NCBI RefSeq assembly: GCF_009909155.2
Contig: NZ_JAAAPM020000014.1
Location: 45,052-109,051, forward strand
Origin: Flavobacterium undicola
GTDB taxonomy: Bacteria; Bacteroidota; Bacteroidia; Flavobacteriales; Flavobacteriaceae
Length of the DNA stretch: 64,000 nucleotides
Direction: 5' to 3'
The translations under genes and the position numbers were made by a program. The first letter of the stretch is position 1. Each line of letters opens with the position of its first letter. Shown one piece after another: positions 32,915-40,921 of this stretch. A model generated the notes under the pieces. The model worked only from the letters and a program-made list of their open reading frames with translations. It made no database searches and had not been told where the DNA came from.

Positions 32915-34447
32915 CTAGTTAGAAACCACTTTATAAGTAGGATCTTCGATAATATTCACCTCAATAATTCCCTGGGCATTTTGCAATAATTGACGACAGT
33001 CTTCGCTTAAATGACGTAAATAAACCGTCTTCCCTACTTTAGCATAACGCTCGGTAATTTTGTGTACGGCATCAATAGCACTCATATCGGCAATTTTACT
33101 TTCTTCAAAATCAATAATTATTTCATTTGGATCATTCAATACATCAAACTTTTCAGCAAATGCGGTAGTTGAAGCAAAAAACAAAGGACCAAATATTTCA
33201 TAATGTTTCACTCCTTTATCATCCATATATTTTTTGGCACGAATGCGTTTCGCACTTTCCCAGGCAAAAACCAATGCCGAAATGATGACTCCGATCAATA
33301 CGGCTAAAGCCAAATTGTGCAACACAATAGTAATAAGTGCGACTGTAATACCTACGAAAATATCGTGTTTTGGCATTTTGTTGATGATTCGAAAACTAAT
33401 CCATTCAAAAGTTCCAATTGCCACCATAAACATTACACCAACTAAAGCTGCCATTGGTAATTTTTCAATAATAGGAGCGCCAAATAACACAATACAAAGT
33501 ATCGTTAGCGCCGCAACAATTCCTGACAAACGCGCTCTGGAACCTGCTGATAAATTCACTAAAGTTTGTGCTATCATTGGGCAACCACCCATTCCAAAGA
33601 AAAAACCATTTAAAATATTAGCACTTCCCTGAGCCACACATTCTCTATTTCCATTTCCTTTAGTTCCAGTAATTTCGTCCACTAAATTTAAAGTCAACAA
33701 ACCTTCGGTCAAGCCAACACAAGCCATAATCAAACCATACGGAAGAATCAATTGCAAAGTTTCTAAATTAAAAGGAATATTCGGAATATGAAAAGGTGGA
33801 AATCCACCGCTTACCGATGCAATATCAGCAACCGTTTTAGTTTCGATTCCGAAGCCTAAAACCAACGCAAAAACTACCATAATAGCCACCAAAGAAGCCG
33901 GAATAGCTTTGGTTATTTTTGGAAAAAACAACACAATTCCTATTGTCAAAGCTACCAAGCCCAACATAATATCCAACGGACTTCCTGAAAGCCAAACACT
34001 TTCTCCATTAATTACAGTTTTAAACTGCTCTAATTGCGACATAAATATGACTACCGCCAAACCATTTACAAAACCAAACATAACAGGTTGTGGCACTAAG
34101 CGAATGAATTTTCCTAACTTAAATACGCCTATCAAAATCTGGATAACTCCTGCCAATGCCACTGCGGCAAAAACATAATCCAAACCATGCGATTTCATTA
34201 AAGCAATTAACACAATTACGGTGGCTCCTGCTCCACCGGAAACTAAACCTGGACGTCCGCCAAAAATTGCCGTTACTAATCCCATTATAAAAGCAGCATA
34301 CAAACCTACCAATGGCGGAAATCCAGCCAAAATAGCAAAAGAAAGCGACTCCGGAATCATAGTCATAGCGACCGTTAATCCTGCTAATATTTCAGTTCTA
34401 TAATTTACTTTTTGCGAAAAATCAAATAAGTTAAAATACTGTTTCAT
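32915..34447 (-). CDS. SulP-family inorganic anion transporter
   Basis: The 510-residue protein, started at the ATG at 34447 (MKQYFNLFDFSQKVNYRTEI), has ten or more membrane helices and a cytoplasmic STAS domain at the end (DFEESKIADMSAIDAVHKIT, about residues 430-510). The transporter core has LAGLTVAMTMIPESLSFAILAGFPPLVGLYAAF-type first helices and the GSANILNGFFFGMGGCPMIAQTLVN loop, as in SulP carriers for sulfate, bicarbonate or other anions. An alternative ATG at 34591 would add 48 poorly conserved residues. Which anion it carries cannot be told. Confidence 0.9.
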   Translation of the reverse strand: MKQYFNLFDFSQKVNYRTEILAGLTVAMTMIPESLSFAILAGFPPLVGLYAAFIMGLVTAIFGGRPGLVSGGAGATVIVLIALMKSHGLDYVFAAVALAGVIQILIGVFKLGKFIRLVPQPVMFGFVNGLAVVIFMSQLEQFKTVINGESVWLSGSPLDIMLGLVALTIGIVLFFPKITKAIPASLVAIMVVFALVLGFGIETKTVADIASVSGGFPPFHIPNIPFNLETLQLILPYGLIMACVGLTEGLLTLNLVDEITGTKGNGNRECVAQGSANILNGFFFGMGGCPMIAQTLVNLSAGSRARLSGIVAALTILCIVLFGAPIIEKLPMAALVGVMFMVAIGTFEWISFRIINKMPKHDIFVGITVALITIVLHNLALAVLIGVIISALVFAWESAKRIRAKKYMDDKGVKHYEIFGPLFFASTTAFAEKFDVLNDPNEIIIDFEESKIADMSAIDAVHKITERYAKVGKTVYLRHLSEDCRQLLQNAQGIIEVNIIEDPTYKVVSN

Positions 34448-34614
34448 TCTTTGGTGAAAGATTATAAGATTAAAGCCAGCCAAATCAATTTCTAAGCTTT
34501 TTTCAAGAATTGCAAAAGTAAGTTTTTTTAATTTTTCAAGCATTACGTTTATATCCTGCCACAAAAATTTATTAGACAAAAAAGAATTCATAACTTTACA
34601 AAAAGATTTTTATT

Positions 34615-34854
34615 ATGAGCTATACTGATAAACATATTATTGAAAATTATTCGATCTTATTTGAAGGGCTAAACTCATTAACTAAAATTGAGTTAATTGA
34701 AAGTTTAACGAAATCTTTAAAAAGAGAAAAAAAAGCTAAAAAAGACCATTTTTTTGAATCTTTTGGTGCTTTTGGCTCAGAAAAACCTGCTGAAGAGATT
34801 ATTAAAGAAATTAAAGCTAGTAGAAATTTTAGCAACAAAGAAATTAAATTTTAA
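34615..34854 (+). CDS. Putative antitoxin of a VapBC-like pair
   Basis: The 79-residue protein (MSYTDKHIIENYSILFEGLN...) is Lys/Glu-rich and has no standard VapB AbrB/RHH motif. It is placed immediately before a PIN-domain toxin and its stop overlaps the toxin ATG by one base (TAATG), which is the arrangement expected for an antitoxin. The role is therefore inferred from position. Related small proteins precede PIN toxins in other Bacteroidota. Confidence 0.7.
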   Translation: MSYTDKHIIENYSILFEGLNSLTKIELIESLTKSLKREKKAKKDHFFESFGAFGSEKPAEEIIKEIKASRNFSNKEIKF

Positions 34855-35255
34855 TGCAATATTTATTAGACACTAATATTTGTATTTTCTTTCTTCGTGG
34901 AAAATTAAATTTAGACGAAATTATACGTGAAAAGGGAAAAGAAAATTGCTTTATTTCCGAAATAACTGTTTTTGAACTTCGTTTTGGTGCTGAAAATAGT
35001 GAAAACCCTTCTAAATCACACAAAGCTGTAGACCTATTTGTAAGTGGAATAGCTGTAATTCCAATTTTTGGTTCTGTCAAAAAATATGCAAAAGAAAAAG
35101 TTAGATTACGTAAAATAGGAAAACCTATAAATGATGAATTTGACTTACTAATTGGAGTAACTTCGGTTGAAAACAAATTAATCTTAGTTACTGACAATGG
35201 TAAAGATTTCGAAAATATTGACAGAATTAAAATTGAAAATTGGTTTAGAAAATAA
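34854..35255 (+). CDS. VapC-type PIN-domain toxin
   Basis: The 133-residue protein has the four acidic residues of the PIN nuclease: Asp in YLLDTNICIFF (residue 6), Glu in ISEITVFELRFG (about residue 40), Asp in INDEFDLLIG (about 95-100), and Asp in LVTDNGKDF (about 116). These bind Mg2+ for RNA cleavage. The length is standard for VapC. It is translationally coupled to the small gene upstream. A stress-response or island-stabilising role is expected from the family. Confidence 0.88.
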   Translation: MQYLLDTNICIFFLRGKLNLDEIIREKGKENCFISEITVFELRFGAENSENPSKSHKAVDLFVSGIAVIPIFGSVKKYAKEKVRLRKIGKPINDEFDLLIGVTSVENKLILVTDNGKDFENIDRIKIENWFRK

Positions 35256-35314
35256 ATATAACAACAAAAATTCCATTAATTAAACAAGTCTTAACTACAA
35301 CAACTGTTCATCAA

Positions 35315-35767
35315 ATGGAAACCAACGACTTTTTTAAAGACGCATATGAATACAACTATCATTTCAACCAAGAACTCATCCAGCTATTCGAAAACAATAA
35401 ACAAATCATTCCCGAAAAATCCATCCAACTTTTGAATCACTTGATTAACGCACAACAAATTTGGAATGAGCGCATTCTAAACGAAAAAATTGCTGTTGAT
35501 GTTTTGGAAATTCGATCCTTAGAAAGTCTAAAAAATCATAATAAAATCAATTACAACAAAAGCTTAAGTATTTTAAACAATAGTGAATTAAGCCAAAAAA
35601 TAATCTATAAAAATTCCAAGGGAATCGTGTTTTCAAATACGGTTCAGGATGTTATTTTTCATGTAATCAATCATTCTACTTATCATCGGGCGCAAATTGC
35701 AAGCGATTTAAAAGCAAATGGAATCGAACCCATCAATACCGATTATATCTTTTATAAAAGAAAATAA
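35315..35767 (+). CDS. DinB-family protein
   Basis: The 150-residue protein has the four-helix bundle pattern of DinB, with metal-ligand histidines in LLNHLINAQQIWNERIL (about residues 44-60) and VINHSTYHRAQIASDL (about 116-131), where HxxxHRAQ is the family signature. DinB proteins are often thiol-dependent transferases (S-transferases for bacillithiol or mycothiol), which fits a bacillithiol-making organism (bshB1 at 15 kb). The actual substrate is unknown. Confidence 0.85.
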   Translation: METNDFFKDAYEYNYHFNQELIQLFENNKQIIPEKSIQLLNHLINAQQIWNERILNEKIAVDVLEIRSLESLKNHNKINYNKSLSILNNSELSQKIIYKNSKGIVFSNTVQDVIFHVINHSTYHRAQIASDLKANGIEPINTDYIFYKRK

Positions 35768-35837
35768 CACCTCTTAAAAATCCTTTTTTACGATTTAAAG
35801 CAAAATATGGGATAGATTTTTTAACTTCGTTGCCGCA

Positions 35838-36155
35838 ATGAAAATAAGTACCTTCATATTATCCATTTTGATACTTTTTTTATCTTTAAAACCTTGCTCG
35901 GATGGACATAATTCGGAAGACCTGAAAAAAGATAGCATTAGTCTTAAGCATAATCATCAGGAAGACCATGATGATTCTTGCCCTGTGACTTGTTTTTGTA
36001 GTTGCTGCGGAATGTCGGTTACTTTCGAAAGTATTAAAATCTATACTTTTAGAGTGCATACTGCCATTTCTAATGTAGTATTATCTTCTTATCAATCAAA
36101 TTATCAATTTGATTCTGTTGCTGCTATTTGGCAACCTCCCCAATTAATTAGTTAA
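35838..36155 (+). CDS. Exported His/Cys-rich small protein (DUF6660 type)
   Basis: The 105-residue protein has a hydrophobic N-terminus (MKISTFILSILILFLSLKPC), then a histidine-rich stretch (KHNHQEDHDDS, about residues 37-47) and a cysteine cluster PVTCFCSCCGMS (about 49-60). The pattern looks metal-binding. The gene is 51 bases before a TonB-dependent receptor on the same strand. In flavobacteria such small proteins precede receptors for copper or zinc. The metal cannot be told. Confidence 0.75.
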   Translation: MKISTFILSILILFLSLKPCSDGHNSEDLKKDSISLKHNHQEDHDDSCPVTCFCSCCGMSVTFESIKIYTFRVHTAISNVVLSSYQSNYQFDSVAAIWQPPQLIS

Positions 36156-36206
36156 AATTATCAAGACAAAAAGTCTAATTTTTTAATTAATTAAAATTCA
36201 TTTCAA

Positions 36207-38378
36207 ATGAACAAATTTATAATGAGTACACTGCTCATACTATTGTCGTGCCTGTCAGTTAACGCACAAAAAACTGATATCCAAATAAAAGTAGTTTCTG
36301 AAAACGAAGCCGTAATTGGTGCCAATGTATATCTGGAATCAGACCAAAAAGGAGCTATTACGGATACTGAGGGAAAAGTACAATTTTCAAATATTTCAAA
36401 TGGAAAACAAAACATCATAATTACTTTTTTGGGCTTCGAAACCCTGAAAAAAACAATTCAACTTCCCGGCCAATCCGTTTTTGTTTTTCATTTAGAACCC
36501 AATGAAAACGAGCTTGAAGAAGTAGTTTTACAAACTTCCCGAACCAGTAGAACGGTTAAAAAAATCCCAACCCGAATTGAATTTATTGATGGCGAAGAAT
36601 TAGAAGAAAAAGCCACGATGAACCCAACGAATATTTCGATGGTATTGCGCGAAAACACAGGAATCCAAATGCAACAAACTTCGTTGAGCAGCGGAAATTC
36701 GAACATTAAAATCCAGGGGCTTGACGGGCGTTATACCCAACTTTTAAGAGATGGTTTTCCTTTATATTCCGGTTTTTCCAGCGGCTTGAGTATTATGCAA
36801 ATTCCGCCTTTAGACCTAAAACAATTCGAGATTATCAAAGGAAGTTCATCTACACTTTATGGTGGTGGTGCCATTGCGGGATTAGTCAACATGGTTTCAA
36901 AAACTCCTGATGAAGATGCTGATTTGGACATCATGCTAACCCAAACCCATGCTTTGGGAAGTACTGCCAATGTTTTTTACAGCAAGCGAAATGAAAAATT
37001 CGGGACAACACTTTATGGTTCGGCACATTATCAGAAAGCCTATGACCCGGAAGATGATGATTTTAGCAATTTACCACAAACAAAATCCATTTCCTTCAAC
37101 CCAAAATTCTTTTATTATCCTTCCGAAAAAACTACTTTTTGGTTAGGTGTCAACGGAACTTACGATGACCGAATTGGAGGTGATATGACCAAAATTAAAC
37201 GCGGTCAAACAGCAATGCATCAATACACCGAGGACAACATTTCCAAACGTTTCAGCACTCAGGCCGTGTACAAAACCCAACTGGATTCTCTAAGCAATTT
37301 CAATATCAAGAATAGTATTTCTTATTTTGACCGCACACTCAAAGTACCTGATTTTAGCTTTAGCGGAAAGCAAATTAACAGTTTTACCGAAGTAAGTTAC
37401 GAAAGAGCCGCTGCTAAAACCGACTGGATTCTGGGTATTAATGCATATTCGGTGAATTTTGACGAAGGCGATGAAGCCGCATTGCAACGCGATCAAAAAG
37501 AATTCACCTATGGCTTGTTTGCCAATAGCATTTTTGATATTAGCGAAAACTGGATTCTGGAAACCGGCTTGCGCACCGATTACAATCCCGATTGGGGATT
37601 TTTCCCTTTGCCAAGAATCTCTTTGTTGTACAAAAACGAAAATGGTTTTTCGAGCCGGATTGGTGGTGGATTAGGCTATAAAATCCCCGATATTTTTACC
37701 GAAGAAGCCGAATCCATCCATTTCGAAAATATTCTCGGCATTGACAAAGACAATTTAAAAGCCGAACGTTCTTATGGTGCCAATTATGATGTGAATTTCC
37801 AAACCCATTTGGGCGAAATTGGATTCTCGGCAAACCAACTTTTTTATGTTACCGCCATTAAAAATGCACTGTTGTTAAATAGTTCTAATACTAATTTCAA
37901 ATTTGAAAATGCGGCTGAAATTATTCTGAGCAAAGGTGCCGAAACCAACATCAAGTTTAATTACAAGGACTTTAAATGGTTTTTAAACTATGCTTTTATT
38001 GATGCCCGTTTGCATTATCTGGCAGGAAACCCACAAAAACCACTGACTCCAAGGCACAATGCCGGCAGTGTAATCATGTATGAAAACGAAAGCTGGCGTA
38101 TGGGTTTTGAAACCTATTATACAGGAAGACAACTTTTATCGAATGGTACTAAAACCCGTGATTATACCACTATGGGATTTTTGCTGATGCGAAATTTCAA
38201 ATGGGGATCCATCTTTAGCAATTTTGAAAACTTTACTGACAGAAGACAAAGCCGTTTTTCTCCTTTGGTTTTGCCTACGCATGACAATCCCGGCTTTCCT
38301 GAAATTTATGCCCCTACTGACGGATTTATTTTCAGCCTGGGCATTATCATAAAGCCTTTTGGTAATAAAGAACATTAA
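36207..38378 (+). CDS. TonB-dependent receptor with N-terminal carboxypeptidase-like domain
   Basis: The 723-residue outer-membrane protein has a signal peptide (MNKFIMSTLLILLSCLSVNA), a CarboxypepD_reg-like domain (about residues 24-105, IGANVYLESDQKGAITDTEG), a plug domain with NSNIKIQGLDGRYTQLLRDGFPLY and FEIIKGSSSTLYGGGAIAGLVNMVSK, and then a beta-barrel ending in an aromatic-rich strand. The size is smaller than a SusC receptor and no SusD follows, so it belongs to the siderophore/metal type of receptor. The His/Cys-rich protein before it supports metal or metal-chelate uptake. Confidence 0.88.
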   Translation: MNKFIMSTLLILLSCLSVNAQKTDIQIKVVSENEAVIGANVYLESDQKGAITDTEGKVQFSNISNGKQNIIITFLGFETLKKTIQLPGQSVFVFHLEPNENELEEVVLQTSRTSRTVKKIPTRIEFIDGEELEEKATMNPTNISMVLRENTGIQMQQTSLSSGNSNIKIQGLDGRYTQLLRDGFPLYSGFSSGLSIMQIPPLDLKQFEIIKGSSSTLYGGGAIAGLVNMVSKTPDEDADLDIMLTQTHALGSTANVFYSKRNEKFGTTLYGSAHYQKAYDPEDDDFSNLPQTKSISFNPKFFYYPSEKTTFWLGVNGTYDDRIGGDMTKIKRGQTAMHQYTEDNISKRFSTQAVYKTQLDSLSNFNIKNSISYFDRTLKVPDFSFSGKQINSFTEVSYERAAAKTDWILGINAYSVNFDEGDEAALQRDQKEFTYGLFANSIFDISENWILETGLRTDYNPDWGFFPLPRISLLYKNENGFSSRIGGGLGYKIPDIFTEEAESIHFENILGIDKDNLKAERSYGANYDVNFQTHLGEIGFSANQLFYVTAIKNALLLNSSNTNFKFENAAEIILSKGAETNIKFNYKDFKWFLNYAFIDARLHYLAGNPQKPLTPRHNAGSVIMYENESWRMGFETYYTGRQLLSNGTKTRDYTTMGFLLMRNFKWGSIFSNFENFTDRRQSRFSPLVLPTHDNPGFPEIYAPTDGFIFSLGIIIKPFGNKEH

Positions 38379-38438
38379 TTTATACGACCCAATTCCCCTC
38401 TTGAGAGGGGTTAGGGGTGTGTTTTAATTACTTTTTAT

Positions 38439-38477
38439 AACAACCTCTTTTATCCTTTTAAAAGAGGTTGTTTTTTT
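38439..38477 (+). terminator. Terminator after the TonB receptor
   Basis: AACAACCTCTTTTA (38439-38452) pairs with TAAAAGAGGTTGTT (38459-38472), followed by more T. Confidence 0.85.
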
Positions 38478-38485
38478 GGGCGTTA

Positions 38486-38620
38486 CCTCGTTGAAAAAAT
38501 TGATTATTAAATTCTGGATTTTTTCAACGAGGTCAGGCTGTTCGCTATATCTTTTATTCCTCTCGTTAAAAAACGAGAGGAATAAAAGGATGCCGCTTCC
38601 ATCCTTAACGCAAATCCTAC
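38486..38620. repeat. Composite extragenic element with two hairpins
   Basis: Hairpin 1 pairs CCTCGTTGAAAAAAT (38486-38500) with ATTTTTTCAACGAGG (38518-38532). Hairpin 2 pairs CTTTTATTCCTCTCGTT (38551-38567) with AACGAGAGGAATAAAAG (38572-38588). They are joined by GTCAGGCTGTTCGCTATAT and followed by GATGCCGCTTCCATCCTTAACGC-type text. This architecture is the known Bacteroidota extragenic repeat; a degenerate relative is at 63717-63790. Confidence 0.7.
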
Positions 38621-38748
38621 TATCAACAGCGTACAGATTGCTTGTACATTAAGCTGCTGTCTGGCACTCTTTCAATATCATTAAATTAAGAACTAATTCT
38701 GTTAAAAAGGCTAAGCTCCTGAATATAGAAAAGCCACCCCACCCTCTG

Positions 38749-38804
38749 GGCACCCCTCCAGCGGAGGGGAAGTCGTGTAATTTCCCCTCCGCTGGAGGGG
38801 TGCC
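38749..38804. repeat. Long perfect inverted repeat (22 + 22 bases)
   Basis: GGCACCCCTCCAGCGGAGGG plus A pairs perfectly, over 22 bases, with the arm at 38783-38804. The loop is AGTCGTGTAATT. GC content (about 70%) is far above the neighbourhood. The outer flanks CCACCCC and GGGGTGG pair further. Confidence 0.85.
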
Positions 38805-38910
38805 TGAAAGGCGGGGTGGTTTAGCGCGACCATTTAATAAAAAATACTAGTTCGAAACCTTAAAGGAAATGCTCTGTAAACAATAAAACTACCTGAGATT
38901 TTGTAAGATT

Positions 38911-38940
38911 TATTTATATATTTGGTAAAAATATAATACG
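38911..38940 (+). promoter_or_regulatory. Promoter-like block before the RES gene
   Basis: TATATTTG (38917-38924) is a -7 type element. The sequence around it, TATATTTGGTAAAAATATAA, recurs with few changes at 63824-63843, so it is a dispersed promoter cassette. The RES start is about 110 bases downstream. Confidence 0.55.
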
Positions 38941-39031
38941 CTATACAGTAGCGACAATCTACCCAATTTTGGGTGTATAGGAGCTTTTGTAGCGAGTATA
39001 TACAAGTTAGTATCAATAAGAAAAAAAATCT

Positions 39032-39862
39032 ATGGAATATTTACAACTTTCGGATTTAAGTTTAAATGACCTCAAAGAGGCTATAAGGGTTTATCAATCA
39101 TTAGATTTTAATGTCTGTTCAATTTCTGATGCAGACAAGCAATTTAGACTTATAATAAAACACTTTATTATTCAGACAATTTTTTGGGATGCCCCTATAA
39201 TATATCGTGCAAGAAAACATACTGACAAAAGTTTATTTAAAAATGTCGAAGAATTAATTTACCCAAAAAATCCAACAACATTAGGCAGACTTAATAATAT
39301 TGGTCAACCATTATTTTACGGTGCATCAGACCATAACACAGCTATCTTTGAGTTGAGACCAAAGCGTGGAGATGAAATAACAGTTCTAGAAAGCAGAATA
39401 ATCAACTCCGTACACTTACCCAAATTTACTGAAGTTGGAATAAGGGAGTTGTTGATTAAACAAAATCATAGCCCCGAATTTATTGAGCAAAACAAAATCG
39501 TTCTCGCAAAAAATTTAATGACGGAGGACAACAAAAAGAGATACAATCTGATTAATAACTTTTTAGTTAGTGAAATCACAAAAATAATTGGAAGCAATAA
39601 AACACACATGTATAAAGGAACTATAGCTATTGCACAGTTTTATCTTGATAACAAAATGGCTGATGGAATGGTGTATCCCAGCATTAGTAGATCAGGAACT
39701 GAATGTATTGCAATGAAACCAGAGTCTTACCATCGCTTTTATAGACCTGACCGTAGTTTCAAGTGTAAAATTGTAAATGTTGACTCATCAGGAGGTTTAA
39801 CGGTTCGTTGTGTAGATAACTCAACGAATATTGACCGGAATGGAAATATTACCTGGACATAA
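39032..39862 (+). CDS. RES-domain protein (putative NAD-acting toxin), no partner seen
   Basis: The 276-residue protein has the RES pattern: Arg in PIIYRARKH (about residue 59), LGRLNNIGQPLFYGASDHNTAIFELRP (about 84-110, with Tyr and the catalytic Glu at about 107), and ADGMVYPSISRSGTECIAMKP (about 215-235). RES toxins degrade NAD+ and are usually paired with an Xre-type antitoxin upstream. Here the neighbour upstream is only repeats, so it is an orphan or an accessory domain. The N-terminal 50 residues are extra to the RES fold. Confidence 0.8.
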   Translation: MEYLQLSDLSLNDLKEAIRVYQSLDFNVCSISDADKQFRLIIKHFIIQTIFWDAPIIYRARKHTDKSLFKNVEELIYPKNPTTLGRLNNIGQPLFYGASDHNTAIFELRPKRGDEITVLESRIINSVHLPKFTEVGIRELLIKQNHSPEFIEQNKIVLAKNLMTEDNKKRYNLINNFLVSEITKIIGSNKTHMYKGTIAIAQFYLDNKMADGMVYPSISRSGTECIAMKPESYHRFYRPDRSFKCKIVNVDSSGGLTVRCVDNSTNIDRNGNITWT

Positions 39863-39985
39863 ATAAACAAACTCAGTTTAAATTAAAAAGCAAAACTTAC
39901 TGATACTAACAGCTACTCCTATGTAAAGCATCGTAAAGTTATTCCCCCTGCTCGTGCGCGAATCCTTTCGCGTTCGAAACCACTC

Positions 39986-40050
39986 TGGCGCTCGTTTTCA
40001 ACGAGTGCCTACTTACATGATTAGATAAATCGTAGCGTTAGCAACGCGGT
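39986..40050 (+). repeat. Left inverted REP-like repeat of the RAYT locus
   Basis: Two small hairpins, CTCGTT-TTC-AACGAG and GCGTT-AGC-AACGC, within 65 bases. Its sequence matches the reverse complement of 40652-40717 over most of its length (shared GCTCG, CGAGTGCC/CGAGTACC, CTACTTAC, GCGTTxGCAACGCGG). Confidence 0.8.
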
Positions 40051-40084
40051 TCACTAAAAAAATAATTCTTAAACAAACAAATCA

Positions 40085-40639
40085 ATGTCTGAGAAATATA
40101 AAGTTATTGATAGTACCGTTCCCACTTTTATTACTATAACGGTTGTAGATTGGGTAGATTTATTGGTGAGACCTGTTTATTGCAATATCATAGATGATTC
40201 TTTAAATTATTGTATTAAAGAAAAAGGATTGAGCATACATGCTTATGTTTATATGAGCAGTCATATTCATTTAATTGCTACAGCATTTGATGGTGAGTTA
40301 CAAAATGTTATCCGGAATTTTAAAAAATTCACTTCAAAAAAACTAATAGAAGCCATCAAAGAATACCCTGAAAGTAGACGAGAATGGTTATTACGAAAAT
40401 TCAGCTATGAAGCACAAAAATCAGGAAGGGCAAAAGATTATAAATTATGGCAGGATGGTTTTCATCCTGTTATATTAGACACTTTAGAAAAAATAGAACA
40501 AAGAATAAATTACATTCATTATAATCCTGTTGAAGCTGAAATTGTCTTTCATCAAAGAGATTATGTCAATAGCAGTTATAGAAATTATGAAGAAGATAAT
40601 ACTGTGTTTTGTAATGTAAATGTAGAGCCTTTATGGTAA
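40085..40639 (+). CDS. REP-associated tyrosine transposase (RAYT, Y1 type)
   Basis: The 184-residue protein has the HUH motif in YMSSHIHLIATAF (about residues 54-66, HxH) and the catalytic Tyr in RINYIHYNPVEAEIV (about residue 139-143). The core of a Y1 transposase is present; RAYTs mobilise REP hairpins by single-strand cleavage. The Rossmann-like metal site and the WQDGFHPV segment (about 122-129) are as in the REP_TnpA family. Its flanks are inverted REP-like repeats. It is probably intact. Activity cannot be judged from sequence. Confidence 0.88.
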   Translation: MSEKYKVIDSTVPTFITITVVDWVDLLVRPVYCNIIDDSLNYCIKEKGLSIHAYVYMSSHIHLIATAFDGELQNVIRNFKKFTSKKLIEAIKEYPESRREWLLRKFSYEAQKSGRAKDYKLWQDGFHPVILDTLEKIEQRINYIHYNPVEAEIVFHQRDYVNSSYRNYEEDNTVFCNVNVEPLW

Positions 40640-40651
40640 GTTGCTAAATTA

Positions 40652-40717
40652 GCCGCGTTGCAAACGCTTTATTTAAGGATTATCAAGTAAGTAGGTACTC
40701 GATGCAATCGAGCACCA
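40652..40717 (-). repeat. Right inverted REP-like repeat of the RAYT locus
   Basis: Read on the minus strand it repeats the left copy: TGGTGCTCG, CGAGTACCTACTTAC, then GCGTTTGCAACGCGGC. Hairpin cores are CTCGATTGCATCGAG and GCGTTTGCAACGC. Confidence 0.8.
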
Positions 40718-40753
40718 GATATGTTAAGAAAAAATCTACCCAAACAGCAAACC

Positions 40754-40782
40754 AAAAGCAACTCCTCCCCGAGTTGCTTTTT
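40754..40782 (+). terminator. Hairpin before the RuBisCO-like operon
   Basis: AAAAGCAACTC (40754-40764) pairs with GAGTTGCTTTT (40771-40781) around CTCCCC. It probably isolates the operon from the RAYT locus. Confidence 0.75.
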
Positions 40783-40921
40783 CATTTGGCTTTATTTACT
40801 ATTATTTTCGAAAATTATTTATTTTTTTCGAAAAAAGCATTAATCATTTGTATTTGTAATTTTAAGTCTTAATTTTACAAGAGGACTAAAACAATAACAA
40901 AAGAATAGCTCAATAAAAGAA

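Larger units (their letters stand above)
38379..39031. other. Repeat-rich gap of 650 bases without a gene
   Basis: This stretch holds, in order: a CCCCTC/GAGGGG hairpin (38395-38410), the receptor terminator (38439-38477), a composite double-hairpin element (38486-38620), a long inverted repeat (38749-38804) and a promoter-like block (38911-38940). No coding frame with support was seen. Confidence 0.7.
39986..40717 (+). mobile_element. RAYT transposase gene with flanking inverted REP-like repeats
   Basis: A REP-associated tyrosine transposase gene lies between two diverged copies of a 65-base repeat in opposite orientation. This is the arrangement expected of a self-contained REP/RAYT unit, similar to the IS200/IS605 type. 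No target-site duplication was found, as expected for a Y1 transposase. Confidence 0.75.

Noticed and set aside
38879..39031. Region before the RES gene considered as an attC site or a small antitoxin gene
   Set aside because: It has small hairpins (ACCCAATTTTGGGT) but lacks RYYYAAC/GTTRRRY ends, and no frame of over 40 residues with a start lies there.
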